Source of the DNA: Morinoia aosen
Lineage: Eukaryota > Arthropoda > Malacostraca > Amphipoda > Talitridae
Direction: 5' to 3'
Assembly (NCBI GenBank): GCA_030386875.1
Contig: CM059564.1
Coordinates: 66,793,436 to 66,857,435, forward strand
Length of the DNA: 64,000 bases
The position numbers and the translations under genes are program-made. The notes under the pieces were generated by a model. It saw only the letters and a list, made by a program, of their open reading frames with translations, was not told the origin of the DNA and did no database searches. Of this stretch, positions 24,020 to 35,300 are shown piece by piece (the stretch's first letter is position 1; the number at the start of each line of letters is the position of its first letter).

Positions 24020-25230
24020 TTAAATTTTCATGAGTGAAAGAATAAACGCAATGACTAAGAAAATAAATTAGAAGTGAGAATTTCTTTCAACGCCAACTTT
24101 ATCCCTAGTATCGAAGAAGTCTTTGTTTGAGCGGGGCTCAGACATACCGGTTAAATGGGAAGTAGGGCTATGTGCTATGTTCGTTTTCTTTAACAATAAT
24201 GGCAACATTTCTTTACGCTGAGCATTATGAGTTAACTCTTAATAAGAAAGGCTTAAACTAATTTATTATCTGAGCAATCTCATGTAGGTTAGAGGTCGTG
24301 AGACACCGTGAAATTTACAGATAGAATTCATGGAAAATGTCTTCCTCGACAGCCCGCAACCGCTGAGCCTGAATTATATGCGGAACTTGTTCAGAAGTAA
24401 GGTGTGCGATGATAAGAGCAGGATAAACCCTAGCCAACGAACCTTGACGGTTATCCGTTGATTTATTGAGCGAACGTGTCTCCTTCAAAGCCCTTGCTGC
24501 TTTCAGGTGAAGTTCGTTATTAAATTATGTGAGAAAAGGAGACTTTTTCAAGCCTGCGAAGCTCAATTCGTAGGAAATATTTCGCAATTTCAGGTTGCCC
24601 GTAAATCTCTATTGATGCCATAGCTCAGTTCTGCGATTCTTACGAAGGTTTCACGTTAAACAAATGCGCGACTTTTCAGTGCGACGTTCTCAATGACAAC
24701 TTAGAAGGGCTGAAAAAACCGAAGACGTATACATCAGAGATTGTTGCAATTTTTGTTCTTCAGATTCTTGTTACCTATAGGAGAGTACTAGTTTCCCACA
24801 ATCAAGAATTCGATGCTGCAGAGTATCCGATCAGGGCTCATTTTGTGAAATCAAACACTCTAAGAAGACGAGATAAATTCCTCGAAGGCCATGCAGTTGA
24901 ATAAGAAAGCCGTCCATTAGAACAGACTCACGCCGTGTCGCTCATTTCGCCTCCACGGAGACGGAGAGCTTGGTGAGCTGAGGCAGCGGTCCAGAAAAAG
25001 GTCAAGAAAGCGTTCAACGGAATTCATCTTGTCATGGTCATGGCCCAAATTTAGTTGCCTTCAAGCCGCCAGCTGTATAAATATCGGAGGAAGACTTGTA
25101 AGATCAAGTTACATTCTAGCCCTGTGCTCAGTGAAAGTTTCTCTAGCTATAGCATAGTAGTATTATATGATGGTAAATTTAATGTTTATTGATATAATTG
25201 TGCTATAATTGGTCTTTTATTTTGATAAAT
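24020..25230. other. Spacer without supported genes
   Basis: AT-rich. A CATAGCTCAGTTCTGCGATT stretch near 24619 looks superficially like the start of a tRNA but lacks the rest of the structure. No gene seen. Confidence 0.5.
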
Positions 25231-25235
25231 TTTTT

Positions 25236-25580
25236 CCTCGGGGAGTGCAACTTTGCATCCATGGGAATAAGCGCTCCCAGCTGAAGGTTAGGCAGGCCTT
25301 CCTTTTATTGAAATTGAATAGTTTTGGGTTTTGTTTCGTTACGGAACATCTTTTCTCGGTTCACTGCTGTCAAGTTTTCCAGCACCTACTATTTATTCTC
25401 TTACTTTAATCTTGTTCGGTACATTACTTTCAATCTTGCAGTTTCGATGCGTAGGGTTTGGAGACTTTGATTCTGCATAGATTCCCCATTCCCAAAATTC
25501 TATGGTAAATTTGCCTTACTCCTTCTTCTCTTTGAAACACCCTTATTGTAGTTATGGAGGCTTGAACTAACCTATTTTAT
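25236..25580 (+). mobile_element. SINE-like retroposon (copy 4)
   Basis: Diverged copy: GGGAATAAGCGCTCCCAG, GTTAGGCAGGCCTTCC, TCGGTTCACTGCTGTC and the end TATGGAGGCTTGAACTAACC are recognisable. A segment after the CTCCCAG block is missing. Flanks (TTATTTTGATAAATTTTTTC before, CTATTTTATCAAAAGTTTTT after) may be a decayed target duplication. Confidence 0.75.
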
Positions 25581-25584
25581 CAAA

Positions 25585-27885
25585 AGTTTTTCATGTTTAC
25601 TCCCACACTGCAATAAATTTCTTCTTTTTTAAATTTCAACTTCTCAGTGAGTGTTGTGGTGTTCTTTCATAGAATTTCACAGCATTCACAATTAACGTTT
25701 ATTTCATCCCCGTTTCGTTTATTTCACAATCGTATTGTCGCAATCTTTTTTTTTTTTGTTAATGTGATGATAGATCGTACAATATAAACAGCATACAATA
25801 CAATATACAAACATTACTACATATATAGTACACACAATACTGCAACGTAACATAAATCGATTGTGTAATATCGACATGAAGAACTGACATTATTTACACT
25901 ATTGTACTCCGTTCAATTTCTGTCATCCTAAGCCTATGTATGCCGTGTCGATTTTCTTTTCTAGAGAACAAATGCTAGACTATTTCGTGACGATTGGTCG
26001 ACGCGTGACGCTGAGAGGTTAAGGGAATGAATAAATGACGCTTATATAGTCCTGTTGGTGTTCGACTTTTACAACTTTTTCTGCAAGTCAGTTAACTAGC
26101 TATCTTGGCCCTTCAATTTCTGGAACATACGGCAATCTTTGTGGGGACGAGGTCCCTGTCAATTCGATATAAGATAGCTCTTTTCAAAGATTCGACCTGA
26201 AACGCATTAATATAATTGTTTTTTGTATGACGTTTAAAGAAGCATCAGCAGTGAAATTGCTTGTAATACCTATGCTAGAGTATGTTTGATGTAAGATTGA
26301 GTCGGCTATTTAAAATTGATAAACGATAGTAGCTGGGATTTTTTTTAAAGTTTCGTTAACACTTTGGAGTTGTCTCTGGTACCTTTCTGCTTGTTGATTC
26401 TTTCAGGAAACCCATTTTATCTCCACAAATAAATAAGCATTGAATACTTTGTCACGTAACATTGCTGACTTCTCATTTTTAAAAGTGTGGGTTAGCTTTA
26501 TTATCTCCTTAAACTTCAAAGCACTTAATTTACTTTTGTTCGACCAAGCAGGTTGTCTGCAATAGAAAGGTTGCTTCATCTGCTGCGCAGCGCAACGCGC
26601 CCACGCTCTCGGCGTGTTATGATGCTATAGTTATGCCGCCCACGTACTGTCTGACAATCTTTGCCTTTAGCGTGATCATCAGTTGTCCGAGTAGTCCCTA
26701 CTGTTCTTATTCCATAGAAATAAAAATCAACTGTAAAAAATCAACTGTTGGAAACTGTTTTATTTTTGAGGGTTTTAAGACGCCTTTATTGTACTAGAAA
26801 CGCGACTGTCCGTGGGGCTGTGTGCGGCATTCCCTTGAAGCTGAAAGCCTCATCCTGACGAGTGCGCGCTCTCTTACCTTCCGACCGCCTATGACGCAAT
26901 ATACTCGTTTAGGAACGTATAATTCGTTCAATAGCAGAAATATGCTTTATGAGTGAGGCCGAAACTAATAAATTTTGCACTGTTTGTTTCGGCATTTGAA
27001 TGAGAGCCAAACCTAAGAACTTTGGAGACCTCAATAAAAACTATTTGAAATCATAAAAACGAACGAGGAAAATTCCTTAATGACAACTTCTTGGTGCGGC
27101 TTATATTTCTGTGATATTTATCATTTCGTGCTACCTTCCCTGAATATTGCACATCTATTTCTTGTGAACGCCAATTGAGTTTCCCACCATCTCCTTAGCA
27201 ATTCTGCTGAAGAGGTACCGACGTAAGCTCCAAATTTTATCCTTCCGGTGTGAAAATTATTCATAGTAAATTTCCCCGATGATATATAGATGTGGCTGTT
27301 AGTAAAAAAGAACTAAATGCATCATTTAGAATGCACGTTACGTAGGAAGTATAAGGCTATGAGCCATCTTTTTATTTATGTAATTAGTTCCAGCTATCCA
27401 AGTTTCGATGCAACTATCGTATCGCGAGTCCCATCACTATTGTCGCTGCTGCATTGAACATAAAATCCCTCATTTCCCGTCGCCTCCTGTGTTCATCGAG
27501 GATTCACGGCTTTGGTAGACCACACAATGAGGCGCCTGCGCAACCTGGCGCAGCACCCGACGCACTTCACCAAGCTGCATCGTTAGCAGCCACGAGAGCT
27601 GGCAAAAATCGCCGTCTTCATTCTGTGGCGTCTTTGTTCTCCCCGAATCTCCAGCCGCGCCCGCACGCCTCTGCTACTCGAACTTTTTTCAGTGTACTTA
27701 CTCTTCGCAGGCCTGCTGAGCTTCTCTGAGTCATAGCAATGAGTGTCTGATGTCATCTATGAATAAGTGACACCTTTCGTTGGATCACAGTATTATTATT
27801 AGTCAGGATTATTACTTTCATCTATTTTGTTTCTTCTATTTTTAATATCCCGCCATGAATCCCAATTTTGTATTTTGTGGAAAGT
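25585..27885. other. Spacer without supported genes
   Basis: AT-rich, with a T-run near 25747. The GC-richer patch at 27454-27729 contains a 91-codon plus frame with no recognised domain. I find no gene with support. Confidence 0.5.
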
Positions 27886-27900
27886 TAGGCTCGACTACCC

Positions 27901-28259
27901 CCCTCAGGGGGATACAACTATTGTATCTATGGGAATTAGCGCTCCCAGGGGGACTATGTAAGGGCCTGAGCTAAAGGTTAGGTAGGCTTTCTTTTTTGTT
28001 GAAATAGAATAGGTTTTGTTTTGTTACGGACCATCTTTTTTCGGTTCACTGCTGTCCTGTTTTCCAGCACCTACTACTTTCTTCTTCAACTTTTTTCTTG
28101 TTTCATGAACTTCTTTCCTAGCTTACTGTTTCTGTGCACCTTGTGCATAGATTCCGCGTTCCCTCAACTCCATACTAAATGGTGCCTTCCTCTTTTCTCT
28201 CTTGGAACATCTTTGTCGTGGTTAAGGGAGGCTAAAACTTTCTTATATAATAATAATAA
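27901..28259 (+). mobile_element. SINE-like retroposon with 15 bp target duplication (copy 5)
   Basis: Full-length 359 bp copy. It is flanked by a perfect 15 bp direct repeat TAGGCTCGACTACCC (27886-27900 and 28260-28274), which is the signature of target-primed retroposition. It starts CCCTCAGGGGGATACAACTA and passes through GGGAATTAGCGCTCCCAGGG, GTTAGGTAGGCTTTC, CGGTTCACTGCTGTCCTG and the GCATAGATTCC block. It ends at AAGGGAGGCTAAAACTT followed by an (ATA)n tail. The simple-sequence tail and variable-length duplication argue for a LINE-mobilised SINE. There is no coding capacity. Confidence 0.9.
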
Positions 28260-28533
28260 TAGGCTCGACTACCCATGTGAAGAAAGAAAAGAATGATGCG
28301 GTCGTGTTGGTGGCTTACGTTTTCAGCGAATCAAACACGGTGTATGTCCAGACCTCTTATTCTGTCTGCTCTCCGCTGCGGAGCCGGACATGTTCCTGTC
28401 TCCTGATACTTTTACAACGCGTGATCATTGTTTTATAGTCCGTGTCACTCTCCTGAACCTCTGGCAGCTCCAAATTTGTATTTTATTGCTTTGCTTGACT
28501 GATATAGGTTTACTTTTTTGTTTCTCTGTAACT

Positions 28534-28894
28534 CCCCTCAGGGGGATACAATTATTGTACCCATGGGAATTAGCAATCCCAAGAGGTAATGTTTGAAAGC
28601 CCGAGCTGAGAGTTAGGTAGGCCTTCTTTTTGTTGAAACAAAATTTTTTTGTTATGTTAAGAACCACCTTTTTCGGTTCACTGCTGTCCTGTATTTCAGC
28701 ATCTACTACTTTCTTCTTCAACTTTTATCTTGTTTCAGGAACTTTTTTCTCAACTTACTGTTTATGCCCTTCTGCATAGATTCCGCATTCCCTTATCTCC
28801 ATACTAAATGGTGCCTTCATCCTTCCTCTCTCCGATAATTTTTTTTTTTTTTGTAGCGGTTAGGGAGTCTTAAACTAACCTATAACCTCTGATC
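28534..28894 (+). mobile_element. SINE-like retroposon with target duplication (copy 6)
   Basis: About 361 bp starting CCCCTCAGGGGGATACAATT. The direct repeats TTCTCTGTAACT (28522-28533) and TTCTCTGCAATT (28895-28906) match at 10 of 12 positions. A long T-run (about 28840) precedes the GTAGCGGTTAGGGAG 3' block. Confidence 0.85.
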
Positions 28895-29263
28895 TTCTCT
28901 GCAATTTGCATTACATTTGACGTTTACTTGCTGTTGCTACTCAACGGTCAAACTTAAGTACTCTGTCGAACATTTTTAAGCACTATTATCGTAAAAATGA
29001 GCAACTTTACTAGAATTTTTTGTACGTGTATTCTTCTTAATTCCTTATTCAAATGATTTTTGTGTTCCGATGACATTTTTAAAATTATCTGCGGGACTTA
29101 AACAACCAGGAACACATACCTACTGGGTAACACATATTAGCCTCTTAATAGTTTTATTTAATGTAGATTTTTATTAATAAATTGATACTGCAAGACTAGA
29201 GAAAATTACAAATTGTTTGAAAAAAAAATTTGTGTCGTTAAATCAAAATATAACAACAGGAAA

Positions 29264-29604
29264 CCCATCAGGGGGATACAACTATTGTTATGGGAATTAG
29301 CACTCCCAGGGGGAGAATGTGTGAAGGCCCGAGCTGAGAGTTAGGTAGGTCTTTTTTGTGATGAAGTGTTTTTGTTGTGGTAAGCACCTTCTTTTTTTCT
29401 CGGTTAACTGCTGTCCTGTTTTTCAGCACCTATTACTTTCTTCTTCAACTTCTATCTTGTTTTAGAACTTCTTTTTCAACTTATTGTTTCTTTGCCTCGT
29501 CTGCAAATATTCCACGTTCCCTCTTCTCCTTACTAAATTATGCCTTCCTCCTTCTTTTCTTTTTTGTAGCGATTAGGGAGGTTAAACCAACATATAATCT
29601 AATC
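29264..29604 (+). mobile_element. SINE-like retroposon with target duplication (copy 7)
   Basis: About 341 bp starting CCCATCAGGGGGATACAACT. The direct repeats TAACAACAGGAAA (29251-29263) and TAACAACATGAAA (29605-29617) match at 12 of 13 positions. The 3' end is AGCGATTAGGGAGGTTAAAC followed by ATATAATCTAATC. Confidence 0.88.
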
Positions 29605-29617
29605 TAACAACATGAAA

Positions 29618-31545
29618 GTCTCACCTAGAGATGACATGACATGTATCTGGAAACTTGCGAAATTTTGCTAAATAGATAACACTACATATATTGGTATAAA
29701 GAACGAACACTTGCTCTACTTTATTCCCTTAACGTAGTCTTCTGCGTTTATTTTTGGAATAGGTTTTTGAATTCAATTTCAATATGTCAAAACTTTAACA
29801 AATGAGTTTCCCAAGTAATGCGTTGAAAGAAAACGAATATTTGTACTGAAGAAAACGAGTTTTTACAGCGTAAACTGTTTTTTATGTTTCACCATTTATT
29901 CATGGGATTTTGAATTTGTCGACGTATGCATCTATTTGTCATCTTATTTTATTGAAAAAATAACTTCACCTAATTTTTAAAAATATTTACATCCACTGGA
30001 ACTTTATGGATTGTCAAATTTTGTTGCAGTGTACATTATTTTATTTGAATATGACACATCTCCTAAGTTCATTAAGAAGGCCTCATTTTTCCTCCTATTA
30101 TTTTTTTATATGATTTCTTAAACTTTTAGGTCTGTGTATTGCGTTATTTGCAAACTTAAATGGTTTGAAATAAGATAATTTACGAATAAAGGTGTTGAAT
30201 TCCAGCTGTTTATTCGGCAGAAGTTAAATATGTGCTATTAGTGTTGTTTTTAACATAGTAATCCTCCAAAAGTTAATGAGTACATGGCATAATTTACGTC
30301 GTTTCTTACCTCTCAGTTCTAAGCTTGTGAATATTTTCTCCCATTATTTCCCTTTGTTTCCATTCTAAGTACAATTTCTTTGCACGTAAAACACTGCACA
30401 ACATTGTGCGGTAGGCATTCTTTTTCTGCGCGGAGTAGTGTCTAAATTATGAGCCGTAACGAGAAGTTTCTTATGAGAGTAATATTTATTCACAAATAGC
30501 GGCTTTTTATGGAAAAAATCCCTCATTTAGTATAGGAAAATTTTCAGGGCATTTTGTCGATATTATTCTGTGATAACGGTCTCTAAGGCTCCTTGCTGAA
30601 AGCTAATTCTACATCGAGCGTTGTTTCTTTGCACCTATCAGGTTTATGTCAAGAGGCAACAGAGCCGAAGCCACCCGGAACAGAACCGACTTTGAGCAGC
30701 AACCAATCTGATCCTAAGCGGTAACAGAACTACATAGCTCTAAGTTAGGGCATCAATGCTGTTGCCGTTTGGGCGGCTTGATGTCATGTACTTCCCACAC
30801 GTGTTGGCGTTCTTTTTTGTAGTGCGAATTAAAGTATAACAGGGTTGAGAATAGACGAATGAGAGAAGCTGTTCTGCTGAGCGTTCTTCATGCACGTGGT
30901 TCCTCTTCGATATACCACGCCGTCATGGAAATTAAACGGAAAGTTCTGGTTTGATTTACTCTGAACCTAAATTAATTCCAAGATCATTGCTGTCGGTGAT
31001 ATAATAACCCTCGGTGAATATGATGGGTGTTCCTGCTATGATGTATGAGAGCACAGCGGGTGAGACAAAAACCTCTGTTGCTTTTCGTTCTTTGTCTCCC
31101 ACGAACTCTGTGTGGTAGGATCTCTTTCCTTGACGCACTTCTTTGTGGGCTGACTTTTTCAGTGGTACTCGTGACGGTTTGTGGTTTACGACACAGAGCA
31201 CTGTGGGTGTCTCCGTCCAGGTCGTAACTAATGCGTTGCTTTGTTTTGTAACTTATGTTTCGAATATGTTGCTCCTCAAGTAGTTGATTGGCTTCTTATA
31301 GGACAATATTATTTTCTTACGGAATATCAATTTGCATATAAACGCTTGCCTTCTGACTGTGAAGCGACGAGCTTTTTCTGTAGAGCATGTCGTACGGTTG
31401 AAGAAGAAATCACAGCTTTGAGCATAATCGACTTTCGTGAACTATTCTCGTCCCATAGCTAATTACTAGTGAGGGAATATTTGGTTATAAAATACTGCCC
31501 CGAGCTTTTTGTGTTAATCATTCAGCATTTTAGTTAAACAACGAG
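29618..31545. other. Spacer without supported genes
   Basis: AT-rich. Opposed open frames of 60-81 codons near 30956-31227 overlap on both strands and have no recognised motif. Confidence 0.5.
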
Positions 31546-31547
31546 TC

Positions 31548-31934
31548 CTCGCATGGGGATACAACTATTGTATCCAGGGAAATTATTACTGGCAGAGGGA
31601 TAATGTGACGTCCCGAGCTAAGAGTTCTCTTATTTTTTTTAAATAGAATATTTCTATTCTATTTCGTTACCAACCTTCTTTTTTTTGGTTCACTGCTCTA
31701 TTCTTTCTTAACCCTAAAACATTCCTCTTCTTTTTTATCTTGTTGAATAAACTTCCATTTCAACTGCGTTTCTATGCTCAGGGGATTTTAAGTAGGAACA
31801 CACCTTGTCTATGGATAGATTCTGCGTATCCTTAACTCTTAACTCCGTACTAATTGGGGCCCTCGGCATTCCTCACTTTGAAACGCCGTCGTTGCGGCTA
31901 GGGAGGCTTAAACTAACTTACAATCTTATAATCT
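31548..31934 (+). mobile_element. SINE-like retroposon, longer variant (copy 8)
   Basis: Starts CCTCGCATGGGGATACAACT. It contains a GAACACACCTTGTCTATGGA segment before the AGATTC block; this segment is absent from copies 5-7 and 10 but shared with copy 9. It ends CTAGGGAGGCTTAAACTAAC. I see no clean target duplication. It lies head to tail with copy 9. Confidence 0.8.
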
Positions 31935-31936
31935 CA

Positions 31937-32322
31937 CGTCTTTGGGGATACAGCTATTGTACCTATGGGAATTAACACTCCTAAAGGGGAAATATGAGGA
32001 CCCGAGCTGGGAGTTAGGTAACTCTTTTTTTTTTTGTTGTTGTTGAAATAAAGCTCGTTAACGTTTTGTCAAGAACCATCTTTTCAGTTCACTGCTGTAC
32101 TGTTCTTCAACACCTTTGGCTTTCTTTATCTTTGATCTTGTTTCCTAACCTTCCTTCTCAACTTAATGCAACTGTGCGAGGGGGATCTAGTGCGAGAACA
32201 CACATTGTGCATAGATTCAGAGTTCCCTTAGCTCCATCACAAATGATGCCTTCAGTCATCCTCACTTAGTACATCTTTGTTGTGGCAAGGGAGGCTAAAA
32301 CTTACTAAAAATCAATCATATA
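31937..32322 (+). mobile_element. SINE-like retroposon, longer variant (copy 9)
   Basis: Starts near TTTGGGGATACAGCTATTGT and ends GGGAGGCTAAAACTTACT. It carries the same extra GAACACACATTGTGCATAG segment as copy 8. The flanks TATAATCTCACGTCTTT (before) and TATAATCTCAACTTTC (after) may be a duplicated target or simply a duplicated tail. Confidence 0.8.
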
Positions 32323-32329
32323 ATCTCAA

Positions 32330-35300
32330 CTTTCAATAACGATTCGCATACATTGAATATTTAGGTTCAAATAAATTCTGACCTGTTTCTCAAGACTAAT
32401 TGACGATATAGTTCCAATTCATTTAAAAATAATCCTGTGGCAGGGCATGTATTGTGTGAGGACAGCGACCACACTCCAGGAACTCGAAACTCTTTTAAAT
32501 CCACGTGCAGCTCGTCTTCACACTTGTGAAGGACTCGCTAGATGCTACGTGATCATTACGTTAATACCGGGTAGTGAGAAAGTACAAAAAGGCCTGCTGG
32601 AGCTACATAACCCTTCATACATCGACTTTCATGAAGTAGCAGGGATATTTAAATCTACAATTATCAATTTTGTCCATGCTATATTTAAAATACACCAATT
32701 ATGCAGACGTCAAGTATCATAATATTCAGATAAACTTGTTTATAATTTTTAGGGATGAGTTACTACTGAGTAGACCTCATAACTTGATTCTTTATTATCT
32801 TTGTGTTGCCCTCACTTTGTCCCTGTTTTGCCTAATCTGCTCCGGCCTGCGTGCCCCTTCTTGATCTCCGCGCCAGCCTGCGCAAGCACGACTGCGAAGG
32901 AGGTGCCTTTTTAGCTCCCCTTCTTCCGTCACCTTATTTCTCTCGCTAGCATATATATATGAATCATTCATCTATTCTTACTCCTCGCAAGCGTTGCCTG
33001 TTTCCTTTTGAGTTAACTTCCTTATGAGAGAGATTTATGATACACTTACGTACGTGCTGTATATTTGGAAGTTACGCGTGATAAGATATTCAAATGGTTT
33101 CATTTTTCTACTTTTCTACTTTTCATTATCAGATAATTGTAATTTTAACTTCTTGATTTTCCGTAGTTATAATCCAGTATCTTCAAAATGCATCAACGTT
33201 TTTCCTTCCATCAAAGTCTTTTCTGTGTGATCAGGCTCTCAATTTTGATAGCACGCGCTCCTTGTCCGTTCCGCTCTCATGTGAGTTACACTGGCACATC
33301 TGACGTGCAGGTAAATTTACATTATCCAAGAGATTCTCACGCAACAACGAAGAGGTAAAACAATTAAAAACAATACATCTCGACGTTCAAAGAGTTTGTT
33401 CACGTTAATGAAGTCAAACATGTTTTCTAACGCTTATTCTCACTTTGAAACTGAACTTTTCTGATATCACATTGATGATTTTTGGGATTTCTTTCTTGGG
33501 CTTTCTGTAAAATCCTCGGTACATAACACGACTTAATTTGGGCTCGTCTGTGTTGTGGTGAGCGAGTAGAGGAGGGCAAAAGCGCCCGGGGTACTCCACG
33601 GCGCCTCACCTTGACCGTATGGCTGTGGCTGTAGCTTTTGAAACGTTCTTAGGCGTTTTACTTAAATTACTCCTTATGAGATGAGAGCGCTTGAATTTCC
33701 ATTACACGAGGCATAGGCATAGCAACCGACTGGTGAGCAGTTCTGTTCTTTGCGTTCCTCTTTTAATTTCCTTTCCGTATACGTTTTTACTTTTTTTTTG
33801 TTCGTTGTTTTCTAATATTTCTTTACTCATTCCATCGGTCAAATAACTACTCTCTCATTCATATTCGTTGGTTTCGTTCTCTTTGCCCTCACTGAGCTGG
33901 CGCTCAAGAGTGCCTCAGAGCTTCTCACTTATGAAAGGACGAGTTTTTCCCTCCATAAGAAGCAGCGCTGAGGAAGGCCCTCAGCTCGCGTGCCCCAGAT
34001 AAGATCCATTTGTCTCCAACTGATGCGCTCGTCTGGCGGCGGTGTTCTTCGTGCCTGCTAAGAAATTAGATCATCTTCCTCATGACTCCACTTAGAAGTT
34101 GGGAATTTTTTTCAAAACTAGGTTCTAGGGAGGGATGTTGAGGTCATTTTCGTTTATTGATACCTTGCACTTCTCGGTGTAAGATTTCTGCGGTTCTCTT
34201 GATCGCTAGATTTGTGTCTTGTGTCCGTCTGCTCTCGTTTGTGTCCTATTGGACTTGTATTATCGCTTTCTGGAATCACTCTTAGCTGTCCGCCTCAGAA
34301 TCAGCATGTCTTTTCGTAGGGTGTTGTGGTTTTCGTTTTATGTGTCTGTAGGCTATGTTCTGTCTACTCCCTCCGTCTCTCTTTCGTGATAAATACCAAT
34401 TTATCATTGGACGGCACGAGCAAATACTAGTACATAGCATTTATGCATAGCTTTCTTCCTTCATGCATAGCATTCTGCGTTCTGCGTTTAGCTAAAGCCG
34501 CGTTCGCCGGCCCAAGAGGGCTGTGCTCTGTGACGCTGCGTTTGTTACGTTGTGAAAACTGGCGAACTTCATCGGAGCCAAATTATCAAGAAACGGAAAA
34601 GAAGCTAAAAATTCAAAAAACCGTTATATCGTGTACGTTTTTCATATTTCATGTCATATATCGCGTAATCAAAACGTAACACAGTCTAAAATGAACTAAA
34701 AATTCAATAGTTAAGGGGTCAAGAAGTAAGCACAATGTATTAATTCCGTTCACTTACGCAGGTGCCACTCGCTTCATTTTCTTTGTGATGTCAGCGGGAT
34801 TCTTCCCTAATACTTTGGTTTCTCTTTTACACGTCTAAAAATGGTCGGACACGTATGAATTTTTTCATATGGTCGTTGTTTTGATCACCATTACTGATTT
34901 CTAACTAGACTAGTTGTCCCCACTGTTCGTAGATTAGATGTAGCTGTTCCACTTAAGTTTGGTTAAAGCTCGACTTCCAAAGCTACACCTCGACAGGAGT
35001 TAGGCCTCTCAAAATATTTGAACAACAATTAAATTTATCTAGAACAGCGCTGCTGCTTGTTAATGATGCTGATTCACAATTCTCGCCATTATCTTCTCTA
35101 TACTTACACGCACTTACGCGATTACTTTTTCATTGAAACGCAGCCCACGACAAGCGCCGCACAAACTCTGTATTTCGCCAGCACCGTTACCTGGTGCAGA
35201 GCAATAATTTTCTCTTTCTAATTAAATATCTTAACAAGTTTTTCTGTTCAGGTGAGCTCAAATGAAGTGCATATCGCGAGTGGAATAGCACCAAACGTTA

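Noticed and set aside
24610-24680. tRNA-like start (CATAGCTCAGTTCTGCG)
   Set aside because: No B-box, acceptor stem or cloverleaf pairing could be found.
27454-27729. 91-codon GC-rich plus-strand frame
   Set aside because: No recognised domain or splice context; the composition alone can produce it.
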